DNA of 64,000 bases from Hyphomicrobium sp. NDB2Meth4 (GCF_900117445.1 NZ_FPEJ01000013.1:62001-126000), one strand, 5' to 3'. Numbered from the stretch's first letter, positions 1 to 9,679 are shown. Translations and numbers: made by a program. Notes: generated from the letters alone by a model not told the origin.

Positions 1-72
1 CGCGTCTGGACCATCCTTCGTCCGGCTACTATACCGTCCCCCGACTGCGCATCTTAGCGAGCAGAGGCTGAC

Positions 73-1356
<1,284 letters not shown>

Positions 1357-1360
1357 CACC

Positions 1361-2161
1361 ATGCGCATCCTCGTCACCAACGATGACGGCATAGGCTCCG
1401 AGGGCATCGAGAACCTGCGCCGCATCGCCGAGGAAATCTCCTCCGACGTGTGGGTCGTCGCGCCGGAAAAGAACCAGTCGGGCGCCTCGCACTCGATGAC
1501 GCTGCATGAGCCGCTGCGCGTGCGCCAGACTAACGCCCGCACCTTCGTGCTGCGCGGCACGCCCACCGATTGCGTGATCATGGCAGTGCGCCACTTCCTC
1601 ATCGATCATCCGCCAGATCTCGTTCTGTCGGGCATCAACCACGGCTCCAACCTCGCTGAGGATGTGACTTACTCGGGCACCATCGCAGCTGCCATCGAAG
1701 GCACTATGCTCGGCGTGCGCGCCATCGCCCTGAGCCAGGTCGGCGGTTCGCTGGAGGAAGGAAAGATCCACTGGGAAACGCCGCTGACGCACGGCCCCGG
1801 CCTGATCGCACGCCTGCTCGAAAGCGAATGGCCCAAGAACATCGTTCTCAACGTCAACTTCCCCGCCTGTCCGCCCGACGCCGTCACCGGCGTTGAGATG
1901 ACGCGCCAGGGCCGCCGCGATCAGGCCTCGCTGCGCATCGACCAGCGCAACGACCCTTGGGGCATGCCGTACTTCTGGTTCAACTTTGAACGCCCGCCGT
2001 CGACGCTCGTGCCAGGTACCGATCTTGCCGCCGTCGACGCGCGCCGCATCTCCGTGACGCCGCTCTGCCTCGACCTCACCAGCGAGGAGACGCGCAAAAA
2101 CCTAGAGCGGTTTTTCGAGCCCGGTTTCCCGCGCAAGCGGGCAGCAGGCGGCGACCTCTAG
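1361..2161 (+). CDS. surE: 5'/3'-nucleotidase SurE
   Basis: Metal-dependent nucleoside-monophosphate phosphatase of stationary-phase and stress housekeeping. The 266-residue protein opens with MRILVTNDDGI, whose Asn-Asp-Asp triad binds the divalent metal, and has the family motif SGINHGSN near residue 91 and the substrate loop GTPTDCV near 66. Length is normal for SurE. It lies 4 bp after serS and upstream of an nlpD-like gene, an order known from many proteobacteria; the protein-isoaspartate methyltransferase gene pcm that often sits between surE and nlpD is absent here. Confidence 0.96.
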   Translation: MRILVTNDDGIGSEGIENLRRIAEEISSDVWVVAPEKNQSGASHSMTLHEPLRVRQTNARTFVLRGTPTDCVIMAVRHFLIDHPPDLVLSGINHGSNLAEDVTYSGTIAAAIEGTMLGVRAIALSQVGGSLEEGKIHWETPLTHGPGLIARLLESEWPKNIVLNVNFPACPPDAVTGVEMTRQGRRDQASLRIDQRNDPWGMPYFWFNFERPPSTLVPGTDLAAVDARRISVTPLCLDLTSEETRKNLERFFEPGFPRKRAAGGDL

Positions 2162-2178
2162 AGACCGCACGTCGCCGC
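2148..2178 (+). terminator. Possible hairpin at the surE 3' end
   Basis: GCGGCGAC (2148-2155) can pair with GTCGCCGC (2171-2178) across 15 bases. The left arm overlaps the last surE codons. There is no real T-run after it, so a Rho-independent terminator is only a weak guess. Confidence 0.25.
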
Positions 2179-2230
2179 TTGTGCGTCCTGCGTTTGCCAT
2201 CGCCATGCCGCGAAGTCGTCGCCGCTGCGT

Positions 2231-2265
2231 CGTTAACTAAGCACAAAGCCTGCTTAGCTTTAACG
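2231..2265. repeat. Two-step inverted repeat upstream of the nlpD-like gene
   Basis: CGTTAA (2231-2236) pairs with TTAACG (2260-2265), and inside them TAAGCA (2238-2243) pairs with TGCTTA (2251-2256) around a 7-base centre. It lies about 130 bp before the next start codon in a 232-bp gene-free stretch. It could be a terminator for serS-surE or an operator; the TTAA-rich arms resemble CtrA half-sites. Confidence 0.45.
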
Positions 2266-2335
2266 AACCAGCAGAGCGACCGTTGCCCCCCTTACGACGA
2301 GATTGCACTGAATTTCAGCAACCCTGCTGCCACCG

Positions 2336-2351
2336 TTAAGGGTCCATTAAC
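2336..2351 (+). promoter_or_regulatory. Putative CtrA-binding box
   Basis: TTAA (2336-2339), seven bases, then TTAAC (2347-2351) matches the published alphaproteobacterial CtrA consensus TTAA-N7-TTAAC exactly. It overlaps an inverted repeat CCATTAA (2344-2350) / TTAATGG (2362-2368). The box sits about 45 bp upstream of the chosen ATG of a septal-type peptidoglycan gene, a plausible cell-cycle target. Binding is inferred, not shown. Confidence 0.5.
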
Positions 2352-2393
2352 TCCTTAAGGATTAATGGGAGGTTGGCAGTAAAGGTGCGTATC

Positions 2394-3902
2394 ATGATGC
2401 GTTTTAAGCGTTTCCTTCGCGAAACCTCGCTTCTCCAGCCAGCGGCGCGCGCCGCCACAATTATCGTGGCGGCCATGAGCGGCGGATGCACCGCCTCTGT
2501 GTCGGGCTTCGACTTCCCGAGCTTCAGCTTGAACGACGATAAGCCGGCGCAGCAGACTGCTTCGGGCTACGGGCGCAGCAACCTCGGTAACGACAGCTAC
2601 GGCAGCGGTGGGGCTCCCTACAGCGCACCCCGCAGCAACCGTGAAAGCTCAGTTGCCTCGCAGGACCTGCCGGATGCTTCGCCGTCGGCATACTCAGGCG
2701 GCCGCACGGGCACCAAGTACGCTTCGAACAATTCGCGCTACGACCAGACGAGCTACTCGGGTCAGTCCAACTACGGCTCGTCCGGCGACAGCTCGTCCAA
2801 ATACAACTCGTACACCGCGAACGGCCGTTACGGCACCGTGGCGCCGTCGTCGACCGCATCGACCAATCGCTATGACCCGCAGCCGACTCCCTCGCTCGCC
2901 AATCCCGGCGACACTGTCGAGGTGCAGTCCGGCGACACGCTGTATGGCATCTCGCGCCGCCATAATGTGTCCGTCGCCGAGCTCATGCAGCTCAACAACA
3001 TGACGAGCCCGAACATCAAGCTGGGGCAGAAGCTGTATCTGCCGCAGGGCGTGTCGGCGCGTCACTCGCCTGCGCCCGTGACGCAGACGGCTAGCATTCA
3101 GCCCCCGCCACCCCCATCGCCGCCCTCCAGCCACGCCGGCAACTACGGCGGCGGCACTTACACCGTGCGCCCGGGTGACTCGATCTACGGCATCTCCCGC
3201 TCGCTCGGCGTTTCTGCGGCCGAGCTGCAGCAGGCCAACGGCATTACCGATGTGCGCAGCGTGAAAGCCGGAACGGTTCTCCGAGTGCCCGGCGCCGGAA
3301 GTTCCAGCGGCGGCTACGACACCGCCCAGCAGCCGGTGCAGCACGTCGCCGTCACCCCGCCGCCGGCATCCCAGTCGCGGGCCGACTACCAGAACGCCGG
3401 ACCCTCCACGGCCCAGCAGCCGACGATGCTCAACGGTGCGCAGCCGAGCACCAACTACACGCAGGTCGCAACGCGCAACGTGAACACCAACGTTGCGCCG
3501 CCGCGTCAGTCGGTTGCCTCGAACGATAAGCTGCGCTGGCCGGTCAGCGGCCGCATCATCAGCGGCTTCGGTCAGCGCTCTGACGGCACCCACAACGACG
3601 GCATCAACATGTCGGTGCCGATGGGTACGTCGGTGCACGCAGCCGAAGGCGGTACCGTTGCCTACGCTGGCTCCGAGCTGAAGGGCTACGGCAACTTGAT
3701 CCTGCTGCGTCACGACAACGGCTGGGTCACTGCCTATGCCCACAACGATCAGCTCATGGTGAAGCGCGGCGACAAGGTGCAGCGCGGGCAAGTGATCGCC
3801 ACCGCAGGCCGCACTGGCTCTGTAGACCAGCCGCAGGTGCACTTCGAGCTGCGCCAGGGATCGAAGCCTGTCGATCCCGTACCGTTCCTCGAAAAGCTCT
3901 GA
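2394..3902 (+). CDS. NlpD/DipM-like lipoprotein: two LysM domains plus LytM (M23) domain
   Basis: A probable envelope protein that activates septal amidases. After a basic, hydrophobic N-terminus with a possible lipobox (SGGC near residue 30) comes a Ser/Tyr/Gly-rich region, LysM domains near residues 175-218 and 254-300, a Gln/Thr/Pro-rich linker, and a LytM/M23 domain from about 381 to 500. That domain reads HNDGIN and QVHFEL where catalytic M23 enzymes have HxxxD and HxH, so zinc ligands appear lost; this is the NlpD/EnvC pattern of non-catalytic activators. YAHND is kept. The ATG at 2394 was chosen because of the AAAGG eight bases upstream; in-frame GTG 2385 and TTG 2373 are weaker. It follows surE, as in many proteobacteria. 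Confidence 0.85.
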   Translation: MMRFKRFLRETSLLQPAARAATIIVAAMSGGCTASVSGFDFPSFSLNDDKPAQQTASGYGRSNLGNDSYGSGGAPYSAPRSNRESSVASQDLPDASPSAYSGGRTGTKYASNNSRYDQTSYSGQSNYGSSGDSSSKYNSYTANGRYGTVAPSSTASTNRYDPQPTPSLANPGDTVEVQSGDTLYGISRRHNVSVAELMQLNNMTSPNIKLGQKLYLPQGVSARHSPAPVTQTASIQPPPPPSPPSSHAGNYGGGTYTVRPGDSIYGISRSLGVSAAELQQANGITDVRSVKAGTVLRVPGAGSSSGGYDTAQQPVQHVAVTPPPASQSRADYQNAGPSTAQQPTMLNGAQPSTNYTQVATRNVNTNVAPPRQSVASNDKLRWPVSGRIISGFGQRSDGTHNDGINMSVPMGTSVHAAEGGTVAYAGSELKGYGNLILLRHDNGWVTAYAHNDQLMVKRGDKVQRGQVIATAGRTGSVDQPQVHFELRQGSKPVDPVPFLEKL

Positions 3903-3929
3903 TCTTTCGCGCGTGAGGGAAAAAAGAAT

Positions 3930-3956
3930 GGTGTCAGACCGTGAAGGTCTGACACC
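3930..3956. terminator. Rho-independent-type terminator between convergent genes
   Basis: A perfect 11-bp stem: GGTGTCAGACC (3930-3940), loop GTGAA, GGTCTGACACC (3946-3956). On the minus strand it is followed by a run of six T (complement of 3920-3925), which suits the DUF3175 gene transcribed toward it. On the plus strand only GTTT follows, so stopping the nlpD-like transcript would be weaker. Confidence 0.75.
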
Positions 3957-4096
3957 GTTTGCGGCGCTTGCGGCCGTCTGACCGGCTGGACCGGTACGAC
4001 TCTTAGATCAGAGTCGCGTGCGTTGAAAAAGAGTCATTTGCGCAACGGACGCCTCGCGTCGCTACGCAGTCGCACGACGTTGCGCGCGCGCAGCAC

Positions 4097-4417
4097 TCAG
4101 TCCGCTTTGCCGAAAGCTTCGCGCAACTCGTCCTTCGCCTTCTCGAGTATGCGTCGGCGCTCCTCGGGCAAATTGCTGCCTGCGCGGTTGATGTAAAAGG
4201 TGAGCATCGACATCGCCGAGCGGTAGGGATCCGACTTGCGCCGGTTGCTCCGCTCCGCGGAGCGCTTCAGCGACAGTGCAATCTTCTTCGGATCATCGAA
4301 CGTGAAGACGTTCTTTTGCAGCGTCATCGCATTGCTGGTCTCTGTGACGTGCTGAGACCACTTGTCGGACGACTTGTGTGACGAGGCGGGCTTCGATTTG
4401 CGCTGGGCCGTAGCCAT
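4097..4417 (-). CDS. DUF3175 domain protein
   Basis: A 106-residue basic protein of unknown function. It carries the DUF3175 pattern: a WSQHVTETSNA segment, a central SLKRSAERSNRRKS stretch, then SAMSMLTFYINRAG and a charged C-terminal helix. Lys, Arg and Ser content suggests nucleic-acid or polyanion contact, but no catalytic residues are evident. The ATG at 4417 was preferred to the in-frame GTG at 4429 because GGAGGG lies just upstream of it and the GTG is inside that ribosome site. It stands alone on its strand, with the terminator at 3930-3956 downstream. Confidence 0.85.
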   Translation of the reverse strand: MATAQRKSKPASSHKSSDKWSQHVTETSNAMTLQKNVFTFDDPKKIALSLKRSAERSNRRKSDPYRSAMSMLTFYINRAGSNLPEERRRILEKAKDELREAFGKAD

Positions 4418-4476
4418 AAGACCCTCCACTAGAGCGGCGGACGTAGAACTAACGGCCGCAGGGCGTGTAGGTTCTC

Positions 4477-5283
4477 TTAATCGCCAACGCGCTCCATCAG
4501 TGCCATGGCCGCGTGCGGCGCGCGCACCTTGCCCTCATGGATGAAATAGACGAACGCGTCCCTCGGCTTCTTGGCCGGTTTCGACTTGGCGTCGATTAAC
4601 GGTACATCCGCCGGATAACCGCCCTCTGACCAGGTGAGGAAGCGCTTCGCCCAGGCATCCAGCGCCTTTGCCGGATAACCTGTCTTCACCTCATCCTTAC
4701 CCTTCTGCAGCCGGGCGTAGATGAAATCGCCCGTCACATCGGCGATGGCAGGGTAGGTCGCATGCTCGGCATAGACGATCGGAACTTGGTGTGCGCGCGC
4801 CATGGCCACGAACTCCGGCGTGCAGAAGCTGTCGTGCCGAACCTCGACCACATGGCGCAGCGCAGCGCTCCCTACCTTGTGCGGCAGCAGGTCCAAGAAC
4901 GCGCCAAAGTCGGCGGCGTCGAACTTCTTCGTCGGCGCAAACTGCCATAGAATCGGTCCGAGCTTATCGCCCAGCTCCAGCGGGCCCGAATCGATGAAGC
5001 GCTTGATGCTGTCGCCTGCCTCGGCGAGTACGCGCCGGTTTACGGCGTAGCGCGGCCCCTTCAGCGCGAACACGAAGCCGTCGGGCGTTTCGCTGGCCCA
5101 CTTCGCGAAGGTGGCGGGAGTCTGCGTCCGGTAAAACGTTCCGTTCACCTCGATTGTCGGCACGTGTTCCGCCGCATAGGTGAGCTCTTTCGCGTGAGGC
5201 AGCTTGTCCGGATAGAACGTCCCGCGCCAAGGCTCGAACGTCCAGCCGCCCATGCCCGCCCGGATCTTCCCGCGCTTTGCCAT
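4477..5283 (-). CDS. DUF72 family protein (first copy)
   Basis: A 268-residue TIM-barrel-like protein of the DUF72/YecE family, whose function is not settled. The family signatures are visible: GMGGWTFEPWRGTFYPD near the start, FYRTQTPATFAKWASETPDGF near 50-70, LGPILWQFAP near 115, and VEVRHDSF near 150. The open frame continues upstream but the ATG at 5283 matches where family members start. A second DUF72 gene lies 0.7 kb away on the same strand, separated by a cupin gene on the opposite strand. Confidence 0.88.
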   Translation of the reverse strand: MAKRGKIRAGMGGWTFEPWRGTFYPDKLPHAKELTYAAEHVPTIEVNGTFYRTQTPATFAKWASETPDGFVFALKGPRYAVNRRVLAEAGDSIKRFIDSGPLELGDKLGPILWQFAPTKKFDAADFGAFLDLLPHKVGSAALRHVVEVRHDSFCTPEFVAMARAHQVPIVYAEHATYPAIADVTGDFIYARLQKGKDEVKTGYPAKALDAWAKRFLTWSEGGYPADVPLIDAKSKPAKKPRDAFVYFIHEGKVRAPHAAMALMERVGD

Positions 5284-5464
5284 TGTCCGCCTCGCCCAGG
5301 TCCTTGGTTGGCTTTGTCTTTGGTCGGCCGAGTAATCGTGATCGGCGCATTTCGACGCGAATACGCGAGCGTCACGCAACAGCAACCCAACCACATATTA
5401 GCGGCAACGTTGAAGCGCGTCGCCACCCTCATACGCTGCATCCCTGACGCGCATGGAGGCGAAA

Positions 5465-5959
5465 ATGATCCCGACCCAAGACACAACCGCAAAGCACACT
5501 TCAAGCAAACGTTCGGCCAAGCCCCGGCACAACCCGTCAAGTCCCGTGGTCGATTCAACCAGTCTCGACCGCATCCGCGTGACCAGCATCGACGATCCCG
5601 CCGTCGACTGGCACGCCTCGTTTGCCACCTGTGGCGGCAATCACTCAGAACAATCGTCCACCATCGTCTACGAGATCGCGCCCGGCGGCCATCTCGGCTG
5701 GCACACCGACGCCACCGAGGAGACGCAGTACATCATCGACGGCACCGGAGAACTGCAAATGGAGGACGGCAAGTACGCCGTCGGCCCGGGCAGCGTGTTC
5801 GTGTTGCCGACCAACGTGCGCCACGACCTCGTCAATACCGGTAAGGAGCCGCTGCGCGCGGTTGCGTTCTTTGCCGCCGCCATGTTCACGCAGGACTTCG
5901 ACAACGTCATGCTACCGCCGAAGTCGCACATCCTCGGCACGCCCAACCGCGAAGGCTGA
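5465..5959 (+). CDS. Cupin-domain protein
   Basis: A 164-residue protein with a single cupin fold. The first motif is seen as PGGHLGWHTDATEETQYIIDG and the second as LPTNVRHDLVNTG, supplying His and Glu for a metal site. The N-terminal 35 residues are low-complexity and basic. The start is ATG 5465, because GGAGG at 5455-5459 is correctly spaced for it; the ATG at 5453 overlaps that ribosome site. No substrate can be named. It is convergent, with 1 bp between stops, with the second DUF72 gene. Confidence 0.8.
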   Translation: MIPTQDTTAKHTSSKRSAKPRHNPSSPVVDSTSLDRIRVTSIDDPAVDWHASFATCGGNHSEQSSTIVYEIAPGGHLGWHTDATEETQYIIDGTGELQMEDGKYAVGPGSVFVLPTNVRHDLVNTGKEPLRAVAFFAAAMFTQDFDNVMLPPKSHILGTPNREG

Positions 5960-5960
5960 C

Positions 5961-6701
5961 TTAGGCATCGAGTAGCAATTGAAGCTCGCGTGCGTTGGCG
6001 AGCGCGGCGCCGGCGGCCGTATTGTCGAAGATGCACCAGGCTTCAAAGCCGGTCGATGCCTCGCGGCGCATGCGGACGGCGAGCCTGTCTAAGGCCGCGC
6101 GGTCGTACGAGGAATAATAGACACGCGGCGAACCGTGCAGCCGGTAATAGCAAAGTCCGCCATACCCGGCGGGCTTTGCCCCCGCTGCGACCTTCGCTGG
6201 ATCGGCGGCAACGCGCCCGATCGCGAATTTCTTGAGCATCGCCGTGGCTGATCGCTCGAACCATGTCGCGTGCCGTGCCTCACAGACGACAATGCCGGAA
6301 AACTGCTCTCTAAGGCCGCCGAAGAACGTACTGGCGGTATCCTTCTCAAAAGCAAGGCTGGGAGGAAGCTGCACCAGTACCGGACCGAGCCTGTCACCGA
6401 GCCCATACACCTCGTCCAGAAACGAGCCCAGGCGCGCGTCTGTGTCGACGAGCCCCGATTTGTGCGTGATGTCTCTCGGCACCTTCACCGAGAACTTGAA
6501 ACCCTCAGGCACGCTTTCCGCCCAGCGTTCGTAGGTCGAGCGCCGGTGTGGCCGGTAGAACGAGGAGTTGATTTCGACGGCATTGAACGTGCGCGCGTAG
6601 CGTTCAAGGTGCGAACCGGGCGGCGGGCACTCATCTGCATCGTCTTTGCGAAGCGCCCAGCCCGCGCAGCCGATGCGAATAGGGTGCGCGGCCTTCCCCA
6701 T
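5961..6701 (-). CDS. DUF72 family protein (second copy)
   Basis: A 246-residue DUF72 protein, diverged from the copy at 4477-5283 but with the same landmarks: IRIGCAGWAL at the start, FNAVEINSSFYRPHRRSTYERWAESVPEGF near 40-65, LGPVLVQLPPSL near 105, and VCEARHATWF near 140. It begins 3 bp after the stop of the DoxD-DoxA fusion gene, so the two are probably one transcript. Whether DUF72 proteins contribute to sulfur oxidation is unknown; the link here is position only. Confidence 0.87.
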   Translation of the reverse strand: MGKAAHPIRIGCAGWALRKDDADECPPPGSHLERYARTFNAVEINSSFYRPHRRSTYERWAESVPEGFKFSVKVPRDITHKSGLVDTDARLGSFLDEVYGLGDRLGPVLVQLPPSLAFEKDTASTFFGGLREQFSGIVVCEARHATWFERSATAMLKKFAIGRVAADPAKVAAGAKPAGYGGLCYYRLHGSPRVYYSSYDRAALDRLAVRMRREASTGFEAWCIFDNTAAGAALANARELQLLLDA

Positions 6702-6704
6702 CGC

Positions 6705-7805
6705 CTAGCCCGCACCTCCGACGCCGCGCCAGACGGTTCCGTCGATGGATTCAAGCAACAGCACGCGGGCGCTGCTTTCCGATGGCTTAAGAGCGGGCGG
6801 CGGCGGCAACGTGATCGTCGCCTTGGCGCCGGTCTGGCCGCTGAAGCCGATCAACTGCGTTTCGAAGTGCGACGCCCATTCATAGGGGTACGCGTTGCGG
6901 ATCGCCGTCGCCGGCAGTTCGGCGAGCGTCTTGCCGTCCCAGCTGGCGAGAACATCGCCCGAACCATCGAGCAGCTTGGCCGAGACGATGTAAGCCGCCC
7001 CAGTATCCGGTCCCGCATTCACATAGGCATCGAAGATTGCGCTGCCGTCCGACGCCACCTTGAGCGCCGTCACCGCGATGTTGTGACGGTGAAAGTTCAC
7101 GCGCGAATGCAGCGAGCTGACGACGGCGCCGAATAGGATCTGATAGGTAATGACCGTGAATGCGATGCAGGCAACTCCCAGCCAAACCGCGAGCTTCCGC
7201 ACGGCGGCATCGGGCACCGGTCCGCTGAAGATCCACGTGGACCACGGCCGCTTGTGCGCAAAGCCAGAGCCGACGAACAGGCGATTGTCGAGCGAGTACG
7301 CGCCCGCCCCGGCGAGGAACAGGGCCGAGCTCATGGCAACGCCCGACACCGCCATGGTCCATTCATCAAGGCAGGTGGAGCCCATCCACCCGAAGATGAA
7401 CATCAGTGCCACATTGAGCCATATCGAAACGAACGCGCTTGCCCGCGTGGCGATGCCAAACATCAGGCCAACGCCGACGGCAAGCTCGGCAAGCGTCCAC
7501 AGCCACACCGACGCGACGATGAGATCGGGATGGCGCAGCGTCCATTCGATCGGCGCCTGCAACCACAAAGCCCCGGGAAGCGCATGCGTCAGCTTCGCAG
7601 CGACAAATCCTGGTGCCGAAAAGTCGAGCTTCACCGCCTGGTCGACACCCGCTGTCTCGTGGAAGTCGTAAAACAGCCGCCGGCTCGCCCCACCCCAGAA
7701 GATGAAGCCTTGCACGAACCGCGTACCCAGCAGAATGAGCGCCGCCAGCGATACGTTGGCCATCGACGGCCCGCCGCTGCGTTCGACTTGATCCACGTCC
7801 GCCAT
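6705..7805 (-). CDS. DoxD-DoxA fusion, thiosulfate:quinone oxidoreductase
   Basis: A membrane protein of 366 residues that probably oxidises thiosulfate to tetrathionate and passes electrons to quinone. The N-terminal half (about residues 17-170) is a four-helix DoxD-type domain with ALILLGTRFVQGFIFWGG and LWTLAELAVGVGLMFGIATR. A further membrane segment near 210 leads to a C-terminal DoxA-like domain with NFHRHNIAVTALK and YPYEWASHFETQLIGFSG. In the archaeon Acidianus DoxD and DoxA are separate subunits; fused forms are known in bacteria. AGGGGAAC precedes the ATG at 7805. The DUF72 gene follows at 3 bp. Confidence 0.8.
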   Translation of the reverse strand: MADVDQVERSGGPSMANVSLAALILLGTRFVQGFIFWGGASRRLFYDFHETAGVDQAVKLDFSAPGFVAAKLTHALPGALWLQAPIEWTLRHPDLIVASVWLWTLAELAVGVGLMFGIATRASAFVSIWLNVALMFIFGWMGSTCLDEWTMAVSGVAMSSALFLAGAGAYSLDNRLFVGSGFAHKRPWSTWIFSGPVPDAAVRKLAVWLGVACIAFTVITYQILFGAVVSSLHSRVNFHRHNIAVTALKVASDGSAIFDAYVNAGPDTGAAYIVSAKLLDGSGDVLASWDGKTLAELPATAIRNAYPYEWASHFETQLIGFSGQTGAKATITLPPPPALKPSESSARVLLLESIDGTVWRGVGGAG

Positions 7806-7925
7806 GCAACTGTTCCCCTGAATGCGATGCCGAAGCGCCGCGACATTGGCCGCTGGACATTAACGGACATCGGCTAAAACCTGTTTACGGCATTGCCGTT
7901 CCAGTTTGCCGCATGGAGCGAGGGT

Positions 7926-8351
7926 ATGAACGACGACAAGGCTTCCGCCATGGGCCGCTTCGATATCGGCGCCATCGCCGCGTCGCTGCCGGCGTGTGCC
8001 GACACCATGCTCGTCGACCGATACCTGACAGATCGCCCGTCATCCAGCGCCCGGGTTTTTCGCGTCTACAGACCCACCCCGGCGCACTATCACGAACAAT
8101 GCGATGAGTTCCTGTACGTGTTCTCCGGCCGCGGCACCTTCTGGATGGGCGATGCCTCCACCAAGGCCGAGTTCGGGCCCGGTGAGCTGCTGCACTTCCA
8201 TCGCGGCGTCGTTCACGCGCTGCCCGATATCCTGGAAGAACCCCTCGTGTTCCTGTCCATCGATACGCCGCGCCGTGATCCGAAGGACGTGATCTTCGTC
8301 GACCCCGCCGATGGAACGCCAGAGAGCTTCATCCGCCAGAGCGGCTACTAG
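7926..8351 (+). CDS. Cupin-domain protein
   Basis: A 141-residue cupin. The first motif is PTPAHYHEQCDEFLYVFSGRG and the second FHRGVVHALPD, so the metal-binding His and Glu are present. Its C-terminus (FVDPADGTPESFIRQSGY) is typical of small cupins annotated for sugar or acid binding, but no substrate can be assigned. The ATG at 7926 has GAGCGAGGG upstream; the longer in-frame start at 7893 has no ribosome site. The LssY_C gene follows after 11 bp, probably in the same transcript. Confidence 0.8.
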   Translation: MNDDKASAMGRFDIGAIAASLPACADTMLVDRYLTDRPSSSARVFRVYRPTPAHYHEQCDEFLYVFSGRGTFWMGDASTKAEFGPGELLHFHRGVVHALPDILEEPLVFLSIDTPRRDPKDVIFVDPADGTPESFIRQSGY

Positions 8352-8362
8352 GGCAGGGGAGA

Positions 8363-9220
8363 ATGACGAGATTCATCATCCGCATGCTGCAGCGCCTCGC
8401 CATCTTCGGCATCGGGGCCGTCAGCGTTTGGCTTATAGTCTTCGTCGTCTTTGATTTCGCCGACAAGCGCTTCCCTGCCGCGGTCGCCTTTGCGCTGACG
8501 TATGCGGTCGGAGCCTATCTCATCCTTCCCTACGCCGTGCGCATGGGACTGAAGATACTGCAGCGTCGCCGCGTACCGAGCTTCACGGTTTCCGCCGACG
8601 GACTTGCCGCCGATCCGGTGAACATTGCGCTCTACGGCACGCTCGACGAGTTGCGCGCAGCGTTCAAAGCCATCGGCTGGGTCGAGGCCGATAAGCTCAC
8701 CCTCGCCAGTTCGTGGCGCATGGTGAAGGCGTTCGTCCTCAACAAACCTTATCCCGCAGCACCGTTCTCGACGCTATACCTGTTTGGGCGCCCGCAGGAC
8801 ATCGGCTTTCAGAAGCCCATCGGCGACAGCCCGCGCAAGCGCCACCACGTGCGCTTCTGGGGCCGGCGGCTGGAGAACGTTCAGGACATCGACACGGCGA
8901 GCTTCTGGCTCAACACCGACGCACCGCAGCCCGGTGCCCGCGTGCCGTGGGCAGGCGCGGGAACGCGCGACACCGGCTTCGGTCTCACAAAGATGACCTT
9001 CCAAATTACGCACGCGACCGACTCTGACACCAACGCAGAGCGCGATTTCATCATTGGCGAGCTGCAGGCCGCGGAAGCGATCGGCCCCGTTGTCTGGGAG
9101 CAGGCCGGTGCGCCCGTCGGCAAGCGTGTCAATCACTACATCACCGATGGCGACGTCGCCGCCGCCGCGCTCGGCAAAGGCGCCCAGCTGCCTACTATTG
9201 TCCCGCCAGAGCTGGGCTGA
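8363..9220 (+). CDS. LssY_C-domain membrane protein
   Basis: A 285-residue protein with two membrane segments (about residues 12-30 and 38-58) followed by a soluble domain resembling the C-terminal domain of Legionella LssY. Visible landmarks are DPVNIALYGTLDELRAAFKAIGW, PYPAAPFSTLYLFGRPQDIGFQ, RKRHHVRFW and TKMTFQITH. No catalytic function is established for this domain. AGGGGAG precedes the ATG. It is convergent with the cytochrome gene downstream, with 9 bp between stops. Confidence 0.78.
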   Translation: MTRFIIRMLQRLAIFGIGAVSVWLIVFVVFDFADKRFPAAVAFALTYAVGAYLILPYAVRMGLKILQRRRVPSFTVSADGLAADPVNIALYGTLDELRAAFKAIGWVEADKLTLASSWRMVKAFVLNKPYPAAPFSTLYLFGRPQDIGFQKPIGDSPRKRHHVRFWGRRLENVQDIDTASFWLNTDAPQPGARVPWAGAGTRDTGFGLTKMTFQITHATDSDTNAERDFIIGELQAAEAIGPVVWEQAGAPVGKRVNHYITDGDVAAAALGKGAQLPTIVPPELG

Positions 9221-9229
9221 ACAGCACCG

Positions 9230-9679
9230 CTACTGCGGCGACAGGCGATAGGAGGCGTGGCACGCGGTGCAGTTGGTGAGGATCTGCCCGAGGTCGCCGA
9301 GCAGCTTGCCCTTCGCAGCCCCCGCTTCCGCCGCTGCTGCGAGGTCATCGAATTTCTGATGTGTGTCGATGCTGACGGCAACGAACTCCGGCGGCAGCTT
9401 CAGCGCCATCGCGGTTGCCGCATCATCCATCATGGCCCAGCCGGATCTCCGCGCGCTTGCCGCAACGCGCTGCATGCTGCCTTCGGCGATGCCCTGCGTA
9501 ATGCCTTCGACACTTTCGAGGAACGCGCGCATGCCGGCGCGCATGTGCGCCCGTTCGCCGGGAGACAGCGAAAGCGCTGTCCGGGCCGACGCGGTCTGCA
9601 CGGGCGTTAGGTACGCTCCGCTGCACCCCGCGAGCAGCGCCAGAAGGGAAGAAGCGATTGCGACGCGGGCTGGCGACAT
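9230..9679 (-). CDS. Cytochrome c'-like lipoprotein
   Basis: A 149-residue exported protein. From the ATG at 9679 it has a signal peptide ending in a lipobox (LLAGC), so it should be membrane-tethered in the periplasm. The rest is helical with one heme c motif, CTACH, 11 residues from the C-terminus; a C-terminal CXXCH after a four-helix region is the arrangement of class II cytochromes c'. It may move electrons or bind small gases. The open frame extends 22 residues upstream, but those would precede the signal peptide. Confidence 0.75.
   Translation of the reverse strand: MSPARVAIASSLLALLAGCSGAYLTPVQTASARTALSLSPGERAHMRAGMRAFLESVEGITQGIAEGSMQRVAASARRSGWAMMDDAATAMALKLPPEFVAVSIDTHQKFDDLAAAAEAGAAKGKLLGDLGQILTNCTACHASYRLSPQ

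Noticed and set aside
3930-3956. Palindrome as a mobile-element end
   Set aside because: No matching partner, transposase or target duplication nearby; its stem and T-run fit a terminator.
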